DNA from: Azolla pinnata
Taxonomy: Eukaryota > Streptophyta > Polypodiopsida > Salviniales > Salviniaceae
Direction: 5' to 3'
Length of the DNA: 56,544 nucleotides
NCBI GenBank assembly: GCA_037176905.1
Contig: JBBBWG010026491.1
Coordinates: forward strand, 1 to 56,544
Shown here in pieces: positions 35,600-47,119 of the stretch. The notes beneath the pieces were generated by a model that searched no databases, was not told the origin of the DNA, and saw nothing but the letters and a program-made list of their open reading frames with translations. Both the position numbers and the translations under genes were made by a program. Within the stretch, counting starts at the first letter, position 1. Each line of letters begins with the position of its first letter.

Positions 35600-35765
35600 T
35601 TGGCATCACATCCAGATCATTGTGATCAATAAAATCAATGAATTCATTGACAGGGGTAATGCCACATCATCGATGATCTGATCAATCACATCAATTAATT
35701 CGTTGAAAGGGGTAATGCCACATCATCCATGATCTGATCAATCAGATCAATTAATTCATTGAAAG
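35600..35765. repeat. 56 bp tandem repeat
   Basis: AGGGGTAATGCCACATCATC begins copies at 35652 and 35708 (56 bp apart), each continuing GATGATCTGATCAATCA..TCAATTAATTC.TTGAAA, with a diverged partial copy before 35652. Confidence 0.85.
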
Positions 35766-36140
35766 GAATATACAGATAAGAGTGGTGGTCAAAGAGCCCA
35801 ATATAAATGAAGTGGTTTTTGCGCAAGTAAAAGGAGCATTGATCAGAAATGAGTTGAATTGAAATCGAAATGGGTTGAAATCGAGGTGGGTCAAAGGAAT
35901 GTGGTGAATCGGAAGTGCTAATCGCAATTGATTAAATTAATCACTGAATGAAATGAAGCTTCTCTTCTCCATTAACAAATACAATCAAATCTAAAACCCT
36001 AATTTTCTTCAGCCAGTCAAGTCAGTCTGCTGGAGGCAGACTGTGTGTGGCAGCAGCAACAGCAACAGTAGCGGAAAATAGAAGAAAGCAAAAGAAGAAA
36101 GAGGAGGAAAAAACAAACCCTAATATAAGCTTTGCGAAGA

Positions 36141-36225
36141 GAAACCCTAATTCGTGCTCCCAAGCCTCGGAAACCCTAAATCTGTGCTTCCATCGCTAGG
36201 AAACCTCTAACTCGTTTCGTCAAGC
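36141..36225. repeat. ~30 bp tandem repeat with AAACCCTA
   Basis: Three copies start at 36141, 36170 and 36200, each GAAACCCTAA(AT)TCGTGCTxCC-like; the third is more diverged. It probably lies in the 3' UTR or 3' flank of the coiled-coil gene. Confidence 0.75.
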
Positions 36226-36497
36226 TAATATACTACGTTAGGCATTGAGGAAAGGCCTCTCTCTCTCGATCTCTCGATCTCTCGATCACACACTGTGTGT
36301 CATCATCCGCTCCAACTGATTCGTTTCTGGAATCAGAGATCGGGAGAGAAACGGTGGAAGCTGCTTTCACGTAGATCAAGCAGGAATCGGGGAGAAAAAT
36401 TGCAGGCCATAATCCATGGAAGCTTCTTTTAACGTTTGATCTTGAATGTAGGAGGATCTTCTTCCCAAAGGATCGAATCCGTGGATGGAGGCTCCAC

Positions 36498-39400
36498 TCA
36501 CAACGAGCATCTGTTGGTGCTTCTGTGTTTCTTGCCTTTGCTGCTCTTGCTCGGCTTGTGGTGATTGGAAACGTCAGACAATGGAAGCTTCATCTCCATG
36601 CTGGCGGTGCATAGATCATCCTGCAGAGATGCGATGTAGCGAGTGATTTTGATGGCCGCAGTTTTCATCTCCATGCCTGCAGACTTCAGAAACTCCAGAT
36701 TTTCTTGGTCGATGATCTTCTGCAACCTGGACCTCTCTGCAGCTACAGCAGCTTTGGCTTCCTTCTCTGCTCTCGCGGCGATCTTACAGGCATTCTCCTT
36801 CGCCAGCATCTGCATCTCCATCTCCTTCTGCTTCCCTACGCAGTCCGCAAGCTTCATCTCCAACACGGAGATCTTCTGTGAAGCTTCTCTTGTTTGCTTA
36901 TCCACCGTCGTCTTGCTTTCCTTCTCGACGGCTTTCATCTTCTTTTGAGCTTCCATGGCCGATTCTTCAGCAACAAGCAGATCCCCTTTCATGTTCTGTA
37001 TCTGTGATTTTAACGCCTTCTCCAGCGTCTCCGCAGAAGCAAGCTTCGCATTCAAGAGGGAGATTTGCTTTGATGCATCCTCCTGACGCTTCCTGCACAA
37101 GCTTTCTTCATCGAGCTTTTGCTTTCTCAAGCGTTCTAGATCCTGTTTGGCGATGGCAATCTGTGAAACGAGAGATCTTTCCCGTCTTTCTGCAGAGTTG
37201 AGCTTCTCCTGCATAGCAGAAATTTGAGAGGAAGCTTCTTCAAGCTTATTTAACGCATCTTTCATGGCTTGCGTTGATGTGGATAGCTCTACCTCCAAAG
37301 CCATTGCGTGTTTCAAAGCCTGATCTTTTCTCATCTCAGATTCTACAGCAACCTTCTCTGCCAGTAGAAGCTGTTGTTTCGATGTCTTCAACTCTTCCTG
37401 AGCGAATCGGATTTCCTCGTTCTTCACAGAGAGCTCCGTTTCAAGCTCCGATAAGCGTTTTCTGGACAAGCTGTTTTGTTCATCTGCATCCGAGGATGAT
37501 TTCCGTAAGAGAAGAAGCTCTTCCAGCAGATCCTTATTTACTCCCTGTGTGCGAATGGACTCATTCTTCGCATCAGCAACCTCGGCTTCAAGCATCTTCA
37601 CCGCAGACTGCAGAGATTCTTCGACACAGTGAGCATTTTTAAGCTTAAGTTCAAGCTCCTGGATCTGAGCCGCAGCTTCCACTCTCTGAGCTTCGAGGTT
37701 CACTATCATTGTATGCTGGGAAACATTGACACAGGAAGATTTGTCGAGCTTGGATTCAAGTTCACCGATCTGAGCTTCAAGTTTCAGAACCGTTTCCTCT
37801 AGAGATTTACTAACAGAAGAAGATTCTCCATATTTCGTTTCAAGCTCGACGACCTGAGCCACAACTTCCTTTTTCTGGTCTTCCAGACTCCTTACCATTG
37901 CCTGCAAAGATTCAGCAGCAGCAAGAGATTCTTCCAGCCTATTTTTAAGCTCCACGATCTGACCTCTGAGCGCCTCCGTCTCTTTCAGCAGAGATTCATT
38001 AGCACAGGACGATTCGTTGAGATTATCTTCAAGCTCACTTACCTGGGCTTTAAGATTCTCCACCATCGTCTGCAGAGTTTCATTCGCAGAGGAAGATCCT
38101 TCCAGCTTTCCTTCAAGCTCACTTACCTTTGCTAGAGCTTGCATTTTCTGGTCTTTGAGTGTAGACGCAACTGCCTGCAGAGATTCATTTGCAGAAGAAT
38201 ATTGTCCAAGTTGAAATTCGAGCTCATCAACCCGAGTTTCAGCTTTCATTTTCTGTTCATCTAGTCTCGCCACCACTGCCTGCAAAGACCTATTAGTTGA
38301 TGAGAATTCTTCAGCCTTATCTTCGGCATTGACTTTCTGTTCCTCTAGAATCTTCAACGCTGCCTGCAGAGATTTATTAGAACAAGAAGAATCTTTAAGT
38401 TTAGATTCAAGCTCCAAAATCTGGTCTTTTAGATTTGACATCATCGACTTCAGCGATTCATTAGCAGAAAAAGATTCGTGTAGTTCAGATTCTTGCTCAG
38501 AAATCCGGGCAATAGCTTTAGCATTCTCATCCTTGAGCTCCTCCATCATTATTTGCATAGATTGATTGGCAAATGAGGATTCCTTAAGCTTAGATTCAAG
38601 CTCGACAATTTGAGCTTCAAGTTCTGCCACTATTGCCTGCATATTCTCATTTGAAGAAGTCAATGCGCCAAGCTTAGCTTTTAGATCACCTATCACTGCT
38701 GCGGCCTCAACGTCTTGTTTTTCGAGATGACCCACCTTTGCAAGCAGAGATTCATTAAAACGAGAAGATTCTTCCAGCTTTGCTTCAAGGTCCATGTTCC
38801 GAGCTTCAAGCTTCTGCACGATTTCCTGCAGAGATAAATTTTCAGAGGATGCCTCTCCAAGCTTAGCTTCAAGGTCTTCAATCCGTGTGACAGCTTTAAG
38901 TTTCTGATCTTGAAGTTCCACGACCAGTGCCCGCAGAGATTGATTCATAGAAGAAAGCTCTGCTACCTTGGCATCTAGCTCAATCATCTGAGCATTAGCC
39001 TCGGCTATCTGACCTTCGAGCTTTTCCACCATTGCCAGATGAGATAAATTTGCAGAAGAAGACTCTTCAAGCTTAGCTTCAAGATCTCCAATCTGTGCGG
39101 CAGCTTTAAGTTTCTGGTCTTCAAGTTCCGCCACCATTGCCTGAAGAGATTGATTCGAAGAAGACGATTCTCCCAGGATTGCTTCAAGCGCAACCATTTG
39201 TGCAACACCTTGCGCTGTCTGAGCTTCGAGCTTTTCCACCATTGCCTTCAGAGCCTCATTTGTAGATGAAATTTCCTTAACTTTAGCGTCAGACTTACCA
39301 ATCTTAGCTTCGAGGTCCTCCACCTTTAACTTCAGAGATTCGTTTTCAGAAGAAGATTCGCCCAGCTTTCTTTCGAGCTCACCGATCTGATCTACAGCTT

Positions 39401-41252
39401 CCAGGGCCACCTTCTCGAATCTGGCAGATGTATTCTTACAGAACTGCAGCTCATCTTGAAGATTCGATGAAGCTTCCATAGCCATGGAAAGCTCCCTCTG
39501 CAGATCCATATTGTTCAACCTCAACACTTCGCTGGATTCGGAGACAATCTTCAGCTTCTCCTCGGCCATGGAAGCTTGGTTCATCATCTTCTTCCTCTGC
39601 ATCTCGAGCTCTTCACAAACCGTTTTCGAATGAAGCAGCTCATTCTGCATATCCTTCAGCTCTTCCTGTTGCATTTTCCCCTGGGATGACAAGCGCAGGT
39701 TTTCGTTCTGCAGTCCATGAAAATCTTTTTCCAACCTGTGATTCACATCTTTCAGTTTCTTGTGCGCTTCTTTCTCTGCAGAAAGAGACTGCATGACCTT
39801 CTCGTATTCCTGATGGAGTTCCGCCATCTTCGCTTCTGCCAAAGCCATCTCTTTCTCCAACAAAGTTTCAGAGACATGAATCCGAACCTTCATCTTCTCT
39901 CGCTCTTCCACAACTGCCAACAGCTCCGATTGTAGCTTACCGTAATCTTCGTTCAGGGCTTCCTTATCCGATTGGAGCGCCGATAGGCAAACAGATAGCC
40001 TCGCATTCGTACCATGAAGCTCTTGGTTCACAGAGACGAGACTCTCTTTCTCTGTCATCAATGCCGAAACCTCAGAACGCAGCTTGGATCTCTCTTCCAG
40101 CAAGATACATTTCTGCGAGTGAAGCTCCTCGATATTCTCGGAAAGATCCCGTTTTGAGCTCTCGAGATCCTTGTTTTGAGAAACGAGATCTTTCTTCTCT
40201 GCTTCCAGTTCGTTTCTCGCTGCAGATGCTTCGGCGAGAGCGCGACTTAGAGCTTCCTCTCCACATCGGAAGCTCTCCACCATCTCTTCCAATATGCTCT
40301 TCTCTCCCAAAATCTTCTCCATTTCGTCCATCAAGGTTCTCCTGTCGGACACGGAAACCGCGGTTTCCTCCCGGAGCCTCGCCGCTTCGGCAGCAAGGCG
40401 CTCGTTAGTACTCTGCAGGTTATCCACCATCGCCGTGACAGATTGGAGGCGATCCTCCGCCAAGGCGGCGGCTTTCTTCTGCGCCTCGATCTTCTCGCTC
40501 ATCTCGGACCGGATATTCTCCACGTCTTCTTCCAGCTCCGCTTTCTCCCGCATCAGGGAGTCGGCTCGGTACATGGTGGACTGCAGCTGCGTCTGCAGCG
40601 ATCGGATGTGCGTTTGAGAGGAGCGCAGCGAGGAGACCTCTTTGACGAGCGCGTTGTTGAGGAACTGGAGGTTGGAGACCTTCTCCTCAGCAGATATGGA
40701 GGCGGCGGAAGCGCGATAGGCGGCAGAAGAAGCGGCGGCGGCGGGGGGCTGCTTCGAGGAAGGGCAGGTGTTAGGGTTGACATCGGAGCAGATGGATCGC
40801 TTGGAGTTCTCAGAGCTGCAGCGGAGGAGGCGAGGGGGGATGAAGGCGGATTGATTGGCGGAAGGAGCCGAAACGAGCGGTTGGGAGGGGTGAGATGCAG
40901 GTCGGAGCAGCAGCTTGTTACAGCTTATGGCCATGGCGGCGGCGGCGGTAGTCGTAGCGGTGACGGTGGTAGAGGTGGAGACGGAGGTCGGGGGAGACGG
41001 CGATGGCGGATGAAGGGAGGAGTCGTGGAGAGTCATCTCGGCGCTGATGAGCGTGCAGGTGGTTTCGGCGATGGCGGCGGCGTAGATCTGCGTCGGCGCG
41101 TTCTCCTTGTCGGCCTTCACAGAAGAAGCAGAAGCAGAAGCAGAAGAAGAGGAAGAAGACGACGACGACGACGACGAAGAAGTCGATGAAGAGGAAGAAG
41201 AAGTCGATGAAGAGGAAGAAGAGGAAGAACGCTTGGCGCGGCGGAATTGCAT
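36498..41252 (-). CDS. Long coiled-coil protein with 28/35-residue repeats
   Basis: Intronless frame of 1584 residues on the minus strand, starting at the first ATG after a TATA box. Residues 9-45 are nearly all Ser with Thr and Ala, followed by SSVKADKENAPTQIY. From about residue 185 (SNLQFLNNALVKEVSSLRSS) to about 1500 the protein is heptad coiled coil. Residues ~625-1215 form about 19 repeats built on (E/D)LE(A/S)KLxESSSANxSLQxMVxxLExQ, with periods of 28 or 35 residues (four or five heptads). The tail is basic and low-complexity (SKSSKGKKHRSTNRCSL), with a possible nuclear signal. No motor head, kinase, membrane segment or TPR was found. The architecture resembles golgin-, filament- or SMC-like structural proteins, but I do not recognise the family; similarity of coiled coils alone is misleading. 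Confidence 0.88.
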   Translation of the reverse strand: MQFRRAKRSSSSSSSSTSSSSSSTSSSSSSSSSSSSSASASASSVKADKENAPTQIYAAAIAETTCTLISAEMTLHDSSLHPPSPSPPTSVSTSTTVTATTTAAAAMAISCNKLLLRPASHPSQPLVSAPSANQSAFIPPRLLRCSSENSKRSICSDVNPNTCPSSKQPPAAAASSAAYRASAASISAEEKVSNLQFLNNALVKEVSSLRSSQTHIRSLQTQLQSTMYRADSLMREKAELEEDVENIRSEMSEKIEAQKKAAALAEDRLQSVTAMVDNLQSTNERLAAEAARLREETAVSVSDRRTLMDEMEKILGEKSILEEMVESFRCGEEALSRALAEASAARNELEAEKKDLVSQNKDLESSKRDLSENIEELHSQKCILLEERSKLRSEVSALMTEKESLVSVNQELHGTNARLSVCLSALQSDKEALNEDYGKLQSELLAVVEEREKMKVRIHVSETLLEKEMALAEAKMAELHQEYEKVMQSLSAEKEAHKKLKDVNHRLEKDFHGLQNENLRLSSQGKMQQEELKDMQNELLHSKTVCEELEMQRKKMMNQASMAEEKLKIVSESSEVLRLNNMDLQRELSMAMEASSNLQDELQFCKNTSARFEKVALEAVDQIGELERKLGESSSENESLKLKVEDLEAKIGKSDAKVKEISSTNEALKAMVEKLEAQTAQGVAQMVALEAILGESSSSNQSLQAMVAELEDQKLKAAAQIGDLEAKLEESSSANLSHLAMVEKLEGQIAEANAQMIELDAKVAELSSMNQSLRALVVELQDQKLKAVTRIEDLEAKLGEASSENLSLQEIVQKLEARNMDLEAKLEESSRFNESLLAKVGHLEKQDVEAAAVIGDLKAKLGALTSSNENMQAIVAELEAQIVELESKLKESSFANQSMQIMMEELKDENAKAIARISEQESELHESFSANESLKSMMSNLKDQILELESKLKDSSCSNKSLQAALKILEEQKVNAEDKAEEFSSTNRSLQAVVARLDEQKMKAETRVDELEFQLGQYSSANESLQAVASTLKDQKMQALAKVSELEGKLEGSSSANETLQTMVENLKAQVSELEDNLNESSCANESLLKETEALRGQIVELKNRLEESLAAAESLQAMVRSLEDQKKEVVAQVVELETKYGESSSVSKSLEETVLKLEAQIGELESKLDKSSCVNVSQHTMIVNLEAQRVEAAAQIQELELKLKNAHCVEESLQSAVKMLEAEVADAKNESIRTQGVNKDLLEELLLLRKSSSDADEQNSLSRKRLSELETELSVKNEEIRFAQEELKTSKQQLLLAEKVAVESEMRKDQALKHAMALEVELSTSTQAMKDALNKLEEASSQISAMQEKLNSAERRERSLVSQIAIAKQDLERLRKQKLDEESLCRKRQEDASKQISLLNAKLASAETLEKALKSQIQNMKGDLLVAEESAMEAQKKMKAVEKESKTTVDKQTREASQKISVLEMKLADCVGKQKEMEMQMLAKENACKIAARAEKEAKAAVAAERSRLQKIIDQENLEFLKSAGMEMKTAAIKITRYIASLQDDLCTASMEMKLPLSDVSNHHKPSKSSKGKKHRSTNRCSL

Positions 41253-41712
41253 GGTGAGCAGGCGGAAGTCGGTTCGCTGGCGATGGCGGAGGAAGAGGGA
41301 AGGGAAGGAAGGTCTCGAAGGAAGGGGAAGGGAAGAGAGCTATGGAAGAAGCGCCGAAGGAAGAGCTATGGAAGAAGCTCAGACTGAAGGAAAGGAAGGA
41401 AGGAAGAGAGCTATCTATGGAAGAAGCTCAGACTGAAGGAAGAGAGCTATCTATGGAAGAAGCTCGGAAGGAGGAAGGGAAGGAGGAGCTATGGAAGGAA
41501 GCTCTGAAGGGAAGGGAAGGAAGGATGAGCAACCGATGGAAGAAGCTGTGGAGGAAGGAAGGAAGGGAGCTATGGCGAGAGAAGCTATGGAAGGCTCTGA
41601 TGCAGGAAGGGAGAAGCTCTCTGTGTAGGGATGACGAAGATGGAAGAGAGAGAAGAGAGAGAGAGAATGTGAGAGAGAGAATGAGAGAGAGAAGAGAGAG
41701 GATGTGTTGTTG

Positions 41713-41745
<33 letters not shown>

Positions 41746-41800
41746 GTGTGTTCAAAAACGAACGAACGAACGAACGAACGAAGGAATGCGAACGAACGTC
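41253..41800 (-). repeat. ATG-free pyrimidine-rich leader of coiled-coil gene
   Basis: On the coding (minus) strand this ~550-base stretch contains no ATG (no CAT on the plus strand) between the TATA box and the start codon. It is made of CTTCC/TTCTTCCATAGCTC units. In plus-strand terms these are GAAGG runs, CTATGGAAGAAGCTC phrases repeated about eight times at 41340-41600, GAGA runs at 41645-41700, TTG runs at 41705-41745 and AACG runs at 41757-41782. I read it as 5' UTR. Confidence 0.65.
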
Positions 41801-41827
41801 GAGTGCGGATTTTGTGAAGAGAGGACG

Positions 41828-41835
41828 TTTATATA
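41828..41835 (-). promoter_or_regulatory. TATA box of coiled-coil gene
   Basis: The minus strand reads ACGTATATAAACGTCC; TATATAAA covers these positions. A start site near 41800 would give the ATG-free leader described above. Confidence 0.6.
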
Positions 41836-41838
41836 CGT

Positions 41839-42060
41839 AGAGAGAGGAGAGAGGATCTAGAGAGAGGATCTAGAGAGAGGAGAGAGGATCTAGAGAGAGG
41901 ATCTAGAGAGAGGAGAGAGGATCTAGAGAGAGGAGAGAGGGAGCTTCTTCTTCTTCCTTCTTCTTCTTCTTCCTTCTTCTTCTTCCTTCTTCCTTCTTCC
42001 TTCTTCTTCTTCCTTCTTCGTCGCCTTCCCTTTTGTTTTTCTCTCTCTTTCTTTTTTTGT
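41839..42060. repeat. AGAGAGGATCTAG repeats and TTC tracts
   Basis: AGAGAGGATCTAG and AGAGAGGAG units alternate at 41839-41942 directly upstream of the minus-strand TATA box. TTCTTCC runs follow at 41944-42020, and further TTCTTCCTTTC runs lie at 42200-42240. They occupy the proximal promoter of the coiled-coil gene. Confidence 0.85.
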
Positions 42061-45000
42061 TTTTCTTTCTTTTTTACTGCTCCGGCAGTAAAACCATAAA
42101 TAACAGAAAATAGAATTAGAAACTAAAGAATTTATAACGGCTCCAACTTAAAAACACCAAAAACACAATCCGCATCTTCCGAGAATTTACGTTTCTGGCC
42201 CTTCTTCTTCCTTCTTCCTTTCTTCTTCCTTTCTTCTTCTACATTTAGGGCACCATTTCAGCGCTCAATTAAACATCCATTTTTTGGGCCTTCGGTTTTT
42301 TGGGAGCCGTTTTCTTTGCTTTTCTTCTCTAATCGATCGGGCTTTGAAAGAAGAGGGAAGGGAGAGAGCTTTTCAAACGCTTCTTCTTTTGATCCATCAT
42401 CTCTACTATATACCTGATCTCATCTTCACAGGCCTCTCAATCAAATCCATAACTAACAGCCTCCTTCAACAGAAAAGGAACCCACTTGATTTAGATAGAT
42501 AGATATAGATTAGAATCTAGATCGATAGCAAATCTACTTGATTTAGATAGATAGCTTATTAGAGAGAAGAGAGAGAGAGAGAGATGTTGGAATAGATCTC
42601 ATCATTGTTTGTGGGTTCCTCCTTCTAGTTTAGCCTTGAATGCCATGCAACCCCTTTTTTTCTTGGCTTGTAAAGCAATCCCCCTAAACGAAGAAGCACT
42701 TACCCATCATCATCCTCAAACTAATTAACTACCTATACTAGGAGAATTCCTCCAAGAGAGTTCGTTCCTTCCTTCATTCAATACCCCTTGCTAAAGTTAG
42801 AGAGAGCCTATTAAACTAAAACCACCCCACTTAGTGGGCCTTTTGTCTTAATAATGTTGGTTCTGCACGTGACCTCTCGTTTCATAACCATGGTCCCTAC
42901 CTAAACCCACGAATTCCTTCTCTAGAAAAAAATAAAATGTGGGTCATGAGGTCTCCATTGAGCTTCTAAAAGGACCTTCACAAATCAGATGTAGAGTCTG
43001 CACAGACGATCATCGACAACGATACGTATGTATCTATACCTCTGTGTCTCTTGCAAACGAGATTTTCCCCGACTCTTTCCGACCGTGCCCCTCCTCCTTA
43101 TGTCCATCGTGTGCTGCGATAAATCTCTAGCTCGATCAAATGATCGTGCATGCCAATGACTTTTGCCTACGTTTCAAATCTCATTTTTCTTAACATATAT
43201 GTAAGTAAATTCCGTCGATGCATGACCCAGACCAGTCGTGTAGCACGTTGAATGTGATTCGATATTTCCCTCCTCTTTATGTCAGGACAAACGGCTAATA
43301 TGGGTGGATAGGTTGCCCACCCAATTTATACCCACCAACGGATATTGAATCGGATCGCTAGAATATAGATTTATTCGATGCTTTATGCGAGCCATATCGG
43401 GACCAGAAATCTCCTCGTCCAGAATCTGGGATATGTGCTGGGAATCTGGGATGTTATCGGGATTATGAACCCATGGTAGAGTTTGACACACACATTCATG
43501 TCTAAACAATACGAACACCTTGACAACATGCCCACTCATGCGGCTACAAGGAGGCCATATCGAGAAACATCATGTTTCCCGAGGCTCATATACGAATCGG
43601 TAATCCATTCGTATACCCCTATTCTGGCATCGAAATTTTAGAGTTGATATATGCCCGTGTCTTTCCAAGTTTTGAGTTCATATGCCTTACTTATTAAACA
43701 AACATGCATAAGCAGATGCTACGACACACCGTGCATGGCCTTGGAAGTGCCAAGGATCCTTGGGATGACCATAACAAATTGTTGTGCCACCCGAGTGTGT
43801 GCCTTACTTGACAAAACAAGTATAACATTCATGAAGAGCCAACATGAGGCCACCCATACATACCTCAAACTCGAGGGGAATTGTGTATATGCTTCATCGA
43901 CGATCAACATGGGGACATTATTGGTCAAGGGGGATAGCTTATTGGATGTCAACAAGATCAAAATGCTTATTGGTTTGCGTCGCACTTACGTTATTGAATC
44001 TCTCTCTCTCTACACGAGGCCTTCTTCTCATTTGAAATTTTCCTAGGATTGTAAACAATACGGTTATAAAATCAACTATCATGCAACATGAGTCTAATGT
44101 TGGCAAAACATATCATGTACACACTTCCTTGCAAATCGGGTAGAGCATATTGGTCTCATCAAGAGGCATAGAAACTAATGAAAAAGATAGATGTTATGGT
44201 TTGGTAAAGATTGGATCAATGAGCTATTTGTGTTGAAGCAAATGGACCATTTTAAGCTTCGTTCATGGTTTCAATTTACAAGCTTTTTTTGGCTGTTGGC
44301 CCATAACTGTGTGTCTCCTCCCCAGCTCTCTCGGATGTTGGAAATCAGGCCAGCATTTGGGAACTAGTGAAGGCCTAAAAACGTTAGAAATGCTATCTTA
44401 TTATATGTATACAACCCCCAAAGGTGCCTACTTATCGGGAACAGGAATAGCTAGACAAGACAGACACACAAGGGGCAAACAACTCTAGAAGTTTAGGGAA
44501 GGAGCGGCTGAATTCAATAACAAACAATCATCTCAAAACTCTTAGGGTTTCAAGAAACCAAAGAAGAAAGCCATTGGGGAGGGTGCTCATGCATGCAATC
44601 TATCAACGTCCTGATCCGCCCCCACTTGCATGGAGGAGCTGAGGTATCCGTTGGGGGTGGCCTTAAATTGGATGCATCATAGCTTTAGACAAAGAGTTAG
44701 AACCGAAAACATGCAAACCTTAATTGAGAAAAGGCTATCATCTTAATTTGACACGGTGTGGTGTTGTAATGGAAGTTGGGACTGTTCATTACTGCATGTA
44801 AAAATCCTTTCAAGATTAAAAAACCAATCCGAATCACGAGAAACATACATTTCAAACATGCTACTTCATATGTGTGAATCGGGTCAAAGTTGGATCACAA
44901 AATGTTTACAGCCTCCTCACACTTGAAGGAGTTGAGGATTTATGGACATTGTTGGCATGGAAATGCATCTGTAATGGACAAGTCGATCAGATGACTGTAA

Positions 45001-46738
45001 CTAGGACCTTAGAAATCTCGGGGCCCAAATGCATCTTTTACTTCTAATGTTCGAGCATATGTTCTCAATAGACATTGCATTAACACATTGTCTTGTAACA
45101 AGTAAAGTTCGGCAAGCCATCAAGTGCGTAGTTGAGTTTGAGATAACAGCACACACCCAATCAATTTATTATGATCGGACTAGATGTCCCACTTGCAGCT
45201 TTGTCTAGTTATAGCATTATCTCCTTCTCAAATTGTCTTCTTTTTTCTTCTACTTCTCTGCGATCCTACGATACTAAGGACATAAGATTTTAAAACAGAT
45301 CGCTATGTCGTCCCCAACTTCATAGATCAAGCGTTGTGACACGTAGTGTCAAAGAAAGGGGTCTTTGAAAAGTTTCCATGACAGATAGAGTGTGGCCTTT
45401 GGGCATTTCGACCCTCGAGTGCAAAATGTGACGTTGTAGCCTTCGAATAGTGGTGATATGAGAGCTATTGCCGGGGGGTGTCATGTGGATGTGTTTAATG
45501 TTATGATTCTAGGTAATGCTATGACATTCGAGGAACTATGGGGACATGAATAGTAAGCATGAAGATAGATGGAAATTTTGTGTCTCAGCATATGTATGAT
45601 CTTGCTTCACCCGGAGGCCTCACTACGTAATCCACCAGAGACATTGCGAAGGCAACGTACCTTCCCCCACGAGCCCTCTCAAGCCTCTTGCCCTTAACGC
45701 AACTCCGATTGGAGTGCTTAGACTAGCACACAACATTGATTCCCTCTGGAGTCTCTGAGCCCAATGGATTGTGGAATGCGTGTCATCAACTGACTCTTTG
45801 ACCGCTACTCGCTCAAAACTCATAGAAGAAGCCTTGACCCATGCGTACAAGAAACTCGCCACCAGTGAAGTTGAATGCCGCAGCCTTCGTGTCTAGAGAA
45901 CATCCACAACAACATTTGACCCGATCGACTTACCTTCAACGATGCACAAACGGCCTTGAGCTAAGCTCTCCTTGTTTTGCCGATGATTGAGTTCGAATAC
46001 GTGCATTTCGAAGGCTTGGCACCTCAATGACAACATTCGAGATGGTTTTCAAGATAAGATACAACACTAATTAAAGGGTCAATCAATTGAAGGACCAACT
46101 AGTTGCCAAGGGTTAGTTACACACAAACCTATAGCATAATCCTACAAAACCTTTGAATGGATGGCAATTGTATTACATGAGGTGTGAAAAACGCTTTCCA
46201 CCATCTAGCTTTGAAATAATAAATCTTAACAAATGAGCATAAATTGCCAACCAAACAATCCATTATACCATATACCATCACAAAGCAATCCAAATATTCT
46301 AGCAATGCAAGGTCACGATTCATAACTTGCTTCAGATGTGAGGTGATGCAAAAAAAACCCTCAGCAGAAACAAAAAGCTGAAGCATGTGCATTGAAGTGA
46401 TCCAGATTTTAGACGATTCTTCAGCATTGGCAAGACAATTTTCATCAGCATTGGGCAAGACAATGAAAATTCTTCGCTTTCGATCTCAACATCGACCATC
46501 TTATGCACACACTTTCGACTTCAATCAGGCCTATGTATCCTTGTCTTTGTTTCGACGACACATTTATGATCGTCAATCTAACTGCATCTATTATTTTCAT
46601 CTATAATCCGACTCTACACTTTCATCATTAAGGGGGGGGGGGGTGTACCGAGTATGTCTTCATCAGATCTGATAGGATGTTTATACATCGCCAACGCGGT
46701 ATCCGGGTTGTGCAAGGTCTAGTCGTCATAACGCTTCC
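42061..46738. other. Long intergenic stretch, no gene recognised
   Basis: About 4.7 kb without a supportable gene. Open frames at 43651-44046 (plus, 131 residues) and 45623-45862 (minus) have no motif, and their reverse strands are as open. Composition from about 43200 to 46100 is unlike that of the neighbouring introns, so decayed transposon sequence is possible, but I can see neither ends nor a polymerase motif. A G12 run lies at 46632-46643. Confidence 0.45.
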
Positions 46739-46850
46739 AGCATCGATCCGATCCGATCCGATCCAATGCAATCCGATCCGATCCGATCCGATTGATCCGA
46801 TCCAATGCAATCCGATTCGATCCGATGCGATCTGATCCGATCCGAAGTGA
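46739..46850. repeat. CGATC pentamer repeat with 28 bp duplication
   Basis: Runs of GATCC/CGATC, including the phrase GATCCGATCCAATGCAATCC present twice (about 46757 and 46796). Located upstream of the mL54 gene. Confidence 0.85.
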
Positions 46851-47033
46851 TGCAAAGATCGCTACCGCGGATGATGATGGGGATTTTTGTTGTTGTCGTT
46901 GGCAGAAGGGGATCGATCGACTTCAACAATGTCAGAATGCTGCTCTGCTTTCTTTCTTTCAGACAGAATGCTGTTTCAGAAGAGTGTTGCTGCACAAAAT
47001 AGAACACACTTGGGTTTCTGCTCGTGGAGACGA

Positions 47034-47071
47034 GAAGAAGAAGAAGAAGAAGAAGAAGAAGAAGAAGAAGA
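47034..47071 (+). repeat. GAA microsatellite in mL54 leader
   Basis: About twelve GAA triplets ending ~50 bases before the mL54 start codon. The same triplet in the same position type occurs in both germin-like leaders. Confidence 0.85.
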
Positions 47072-47119
47072 GTCTCTCTGTGACAGAAGACGCAGAGCGA
47101 GCGTGGCAGCAGCGAGGCC

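Larger units (their letters stand above)
34715..36497. other. Convergent intergenic region with short repeats
   Basis: Lies between the ABF stop and the 3' end of the minus-strand coiled-coil gene. It contains the assembly gap and two small tandem repeats listed separately. Several AAACCCTA words occur at 35994-36180. The part near 36250-36490 is probably the 3' UTR of the coiled-coil gene. No further gene seen. Confidence 0.5.

Noticed and set aside
40443-41189. 248-residue plus-strand frame opposite the coiled-coil gene
   Set aside because: Gly/Arg-rich mirror of the minus-strand coding sequence; the minus frame has heptads and an exact start after a TATA box.
43651-44046. 131-residue frame as a possible gene or transposon piece
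   Set aside because: No recognised domain, no termini, and the reverse strand is open over the same interval; not enough to call.
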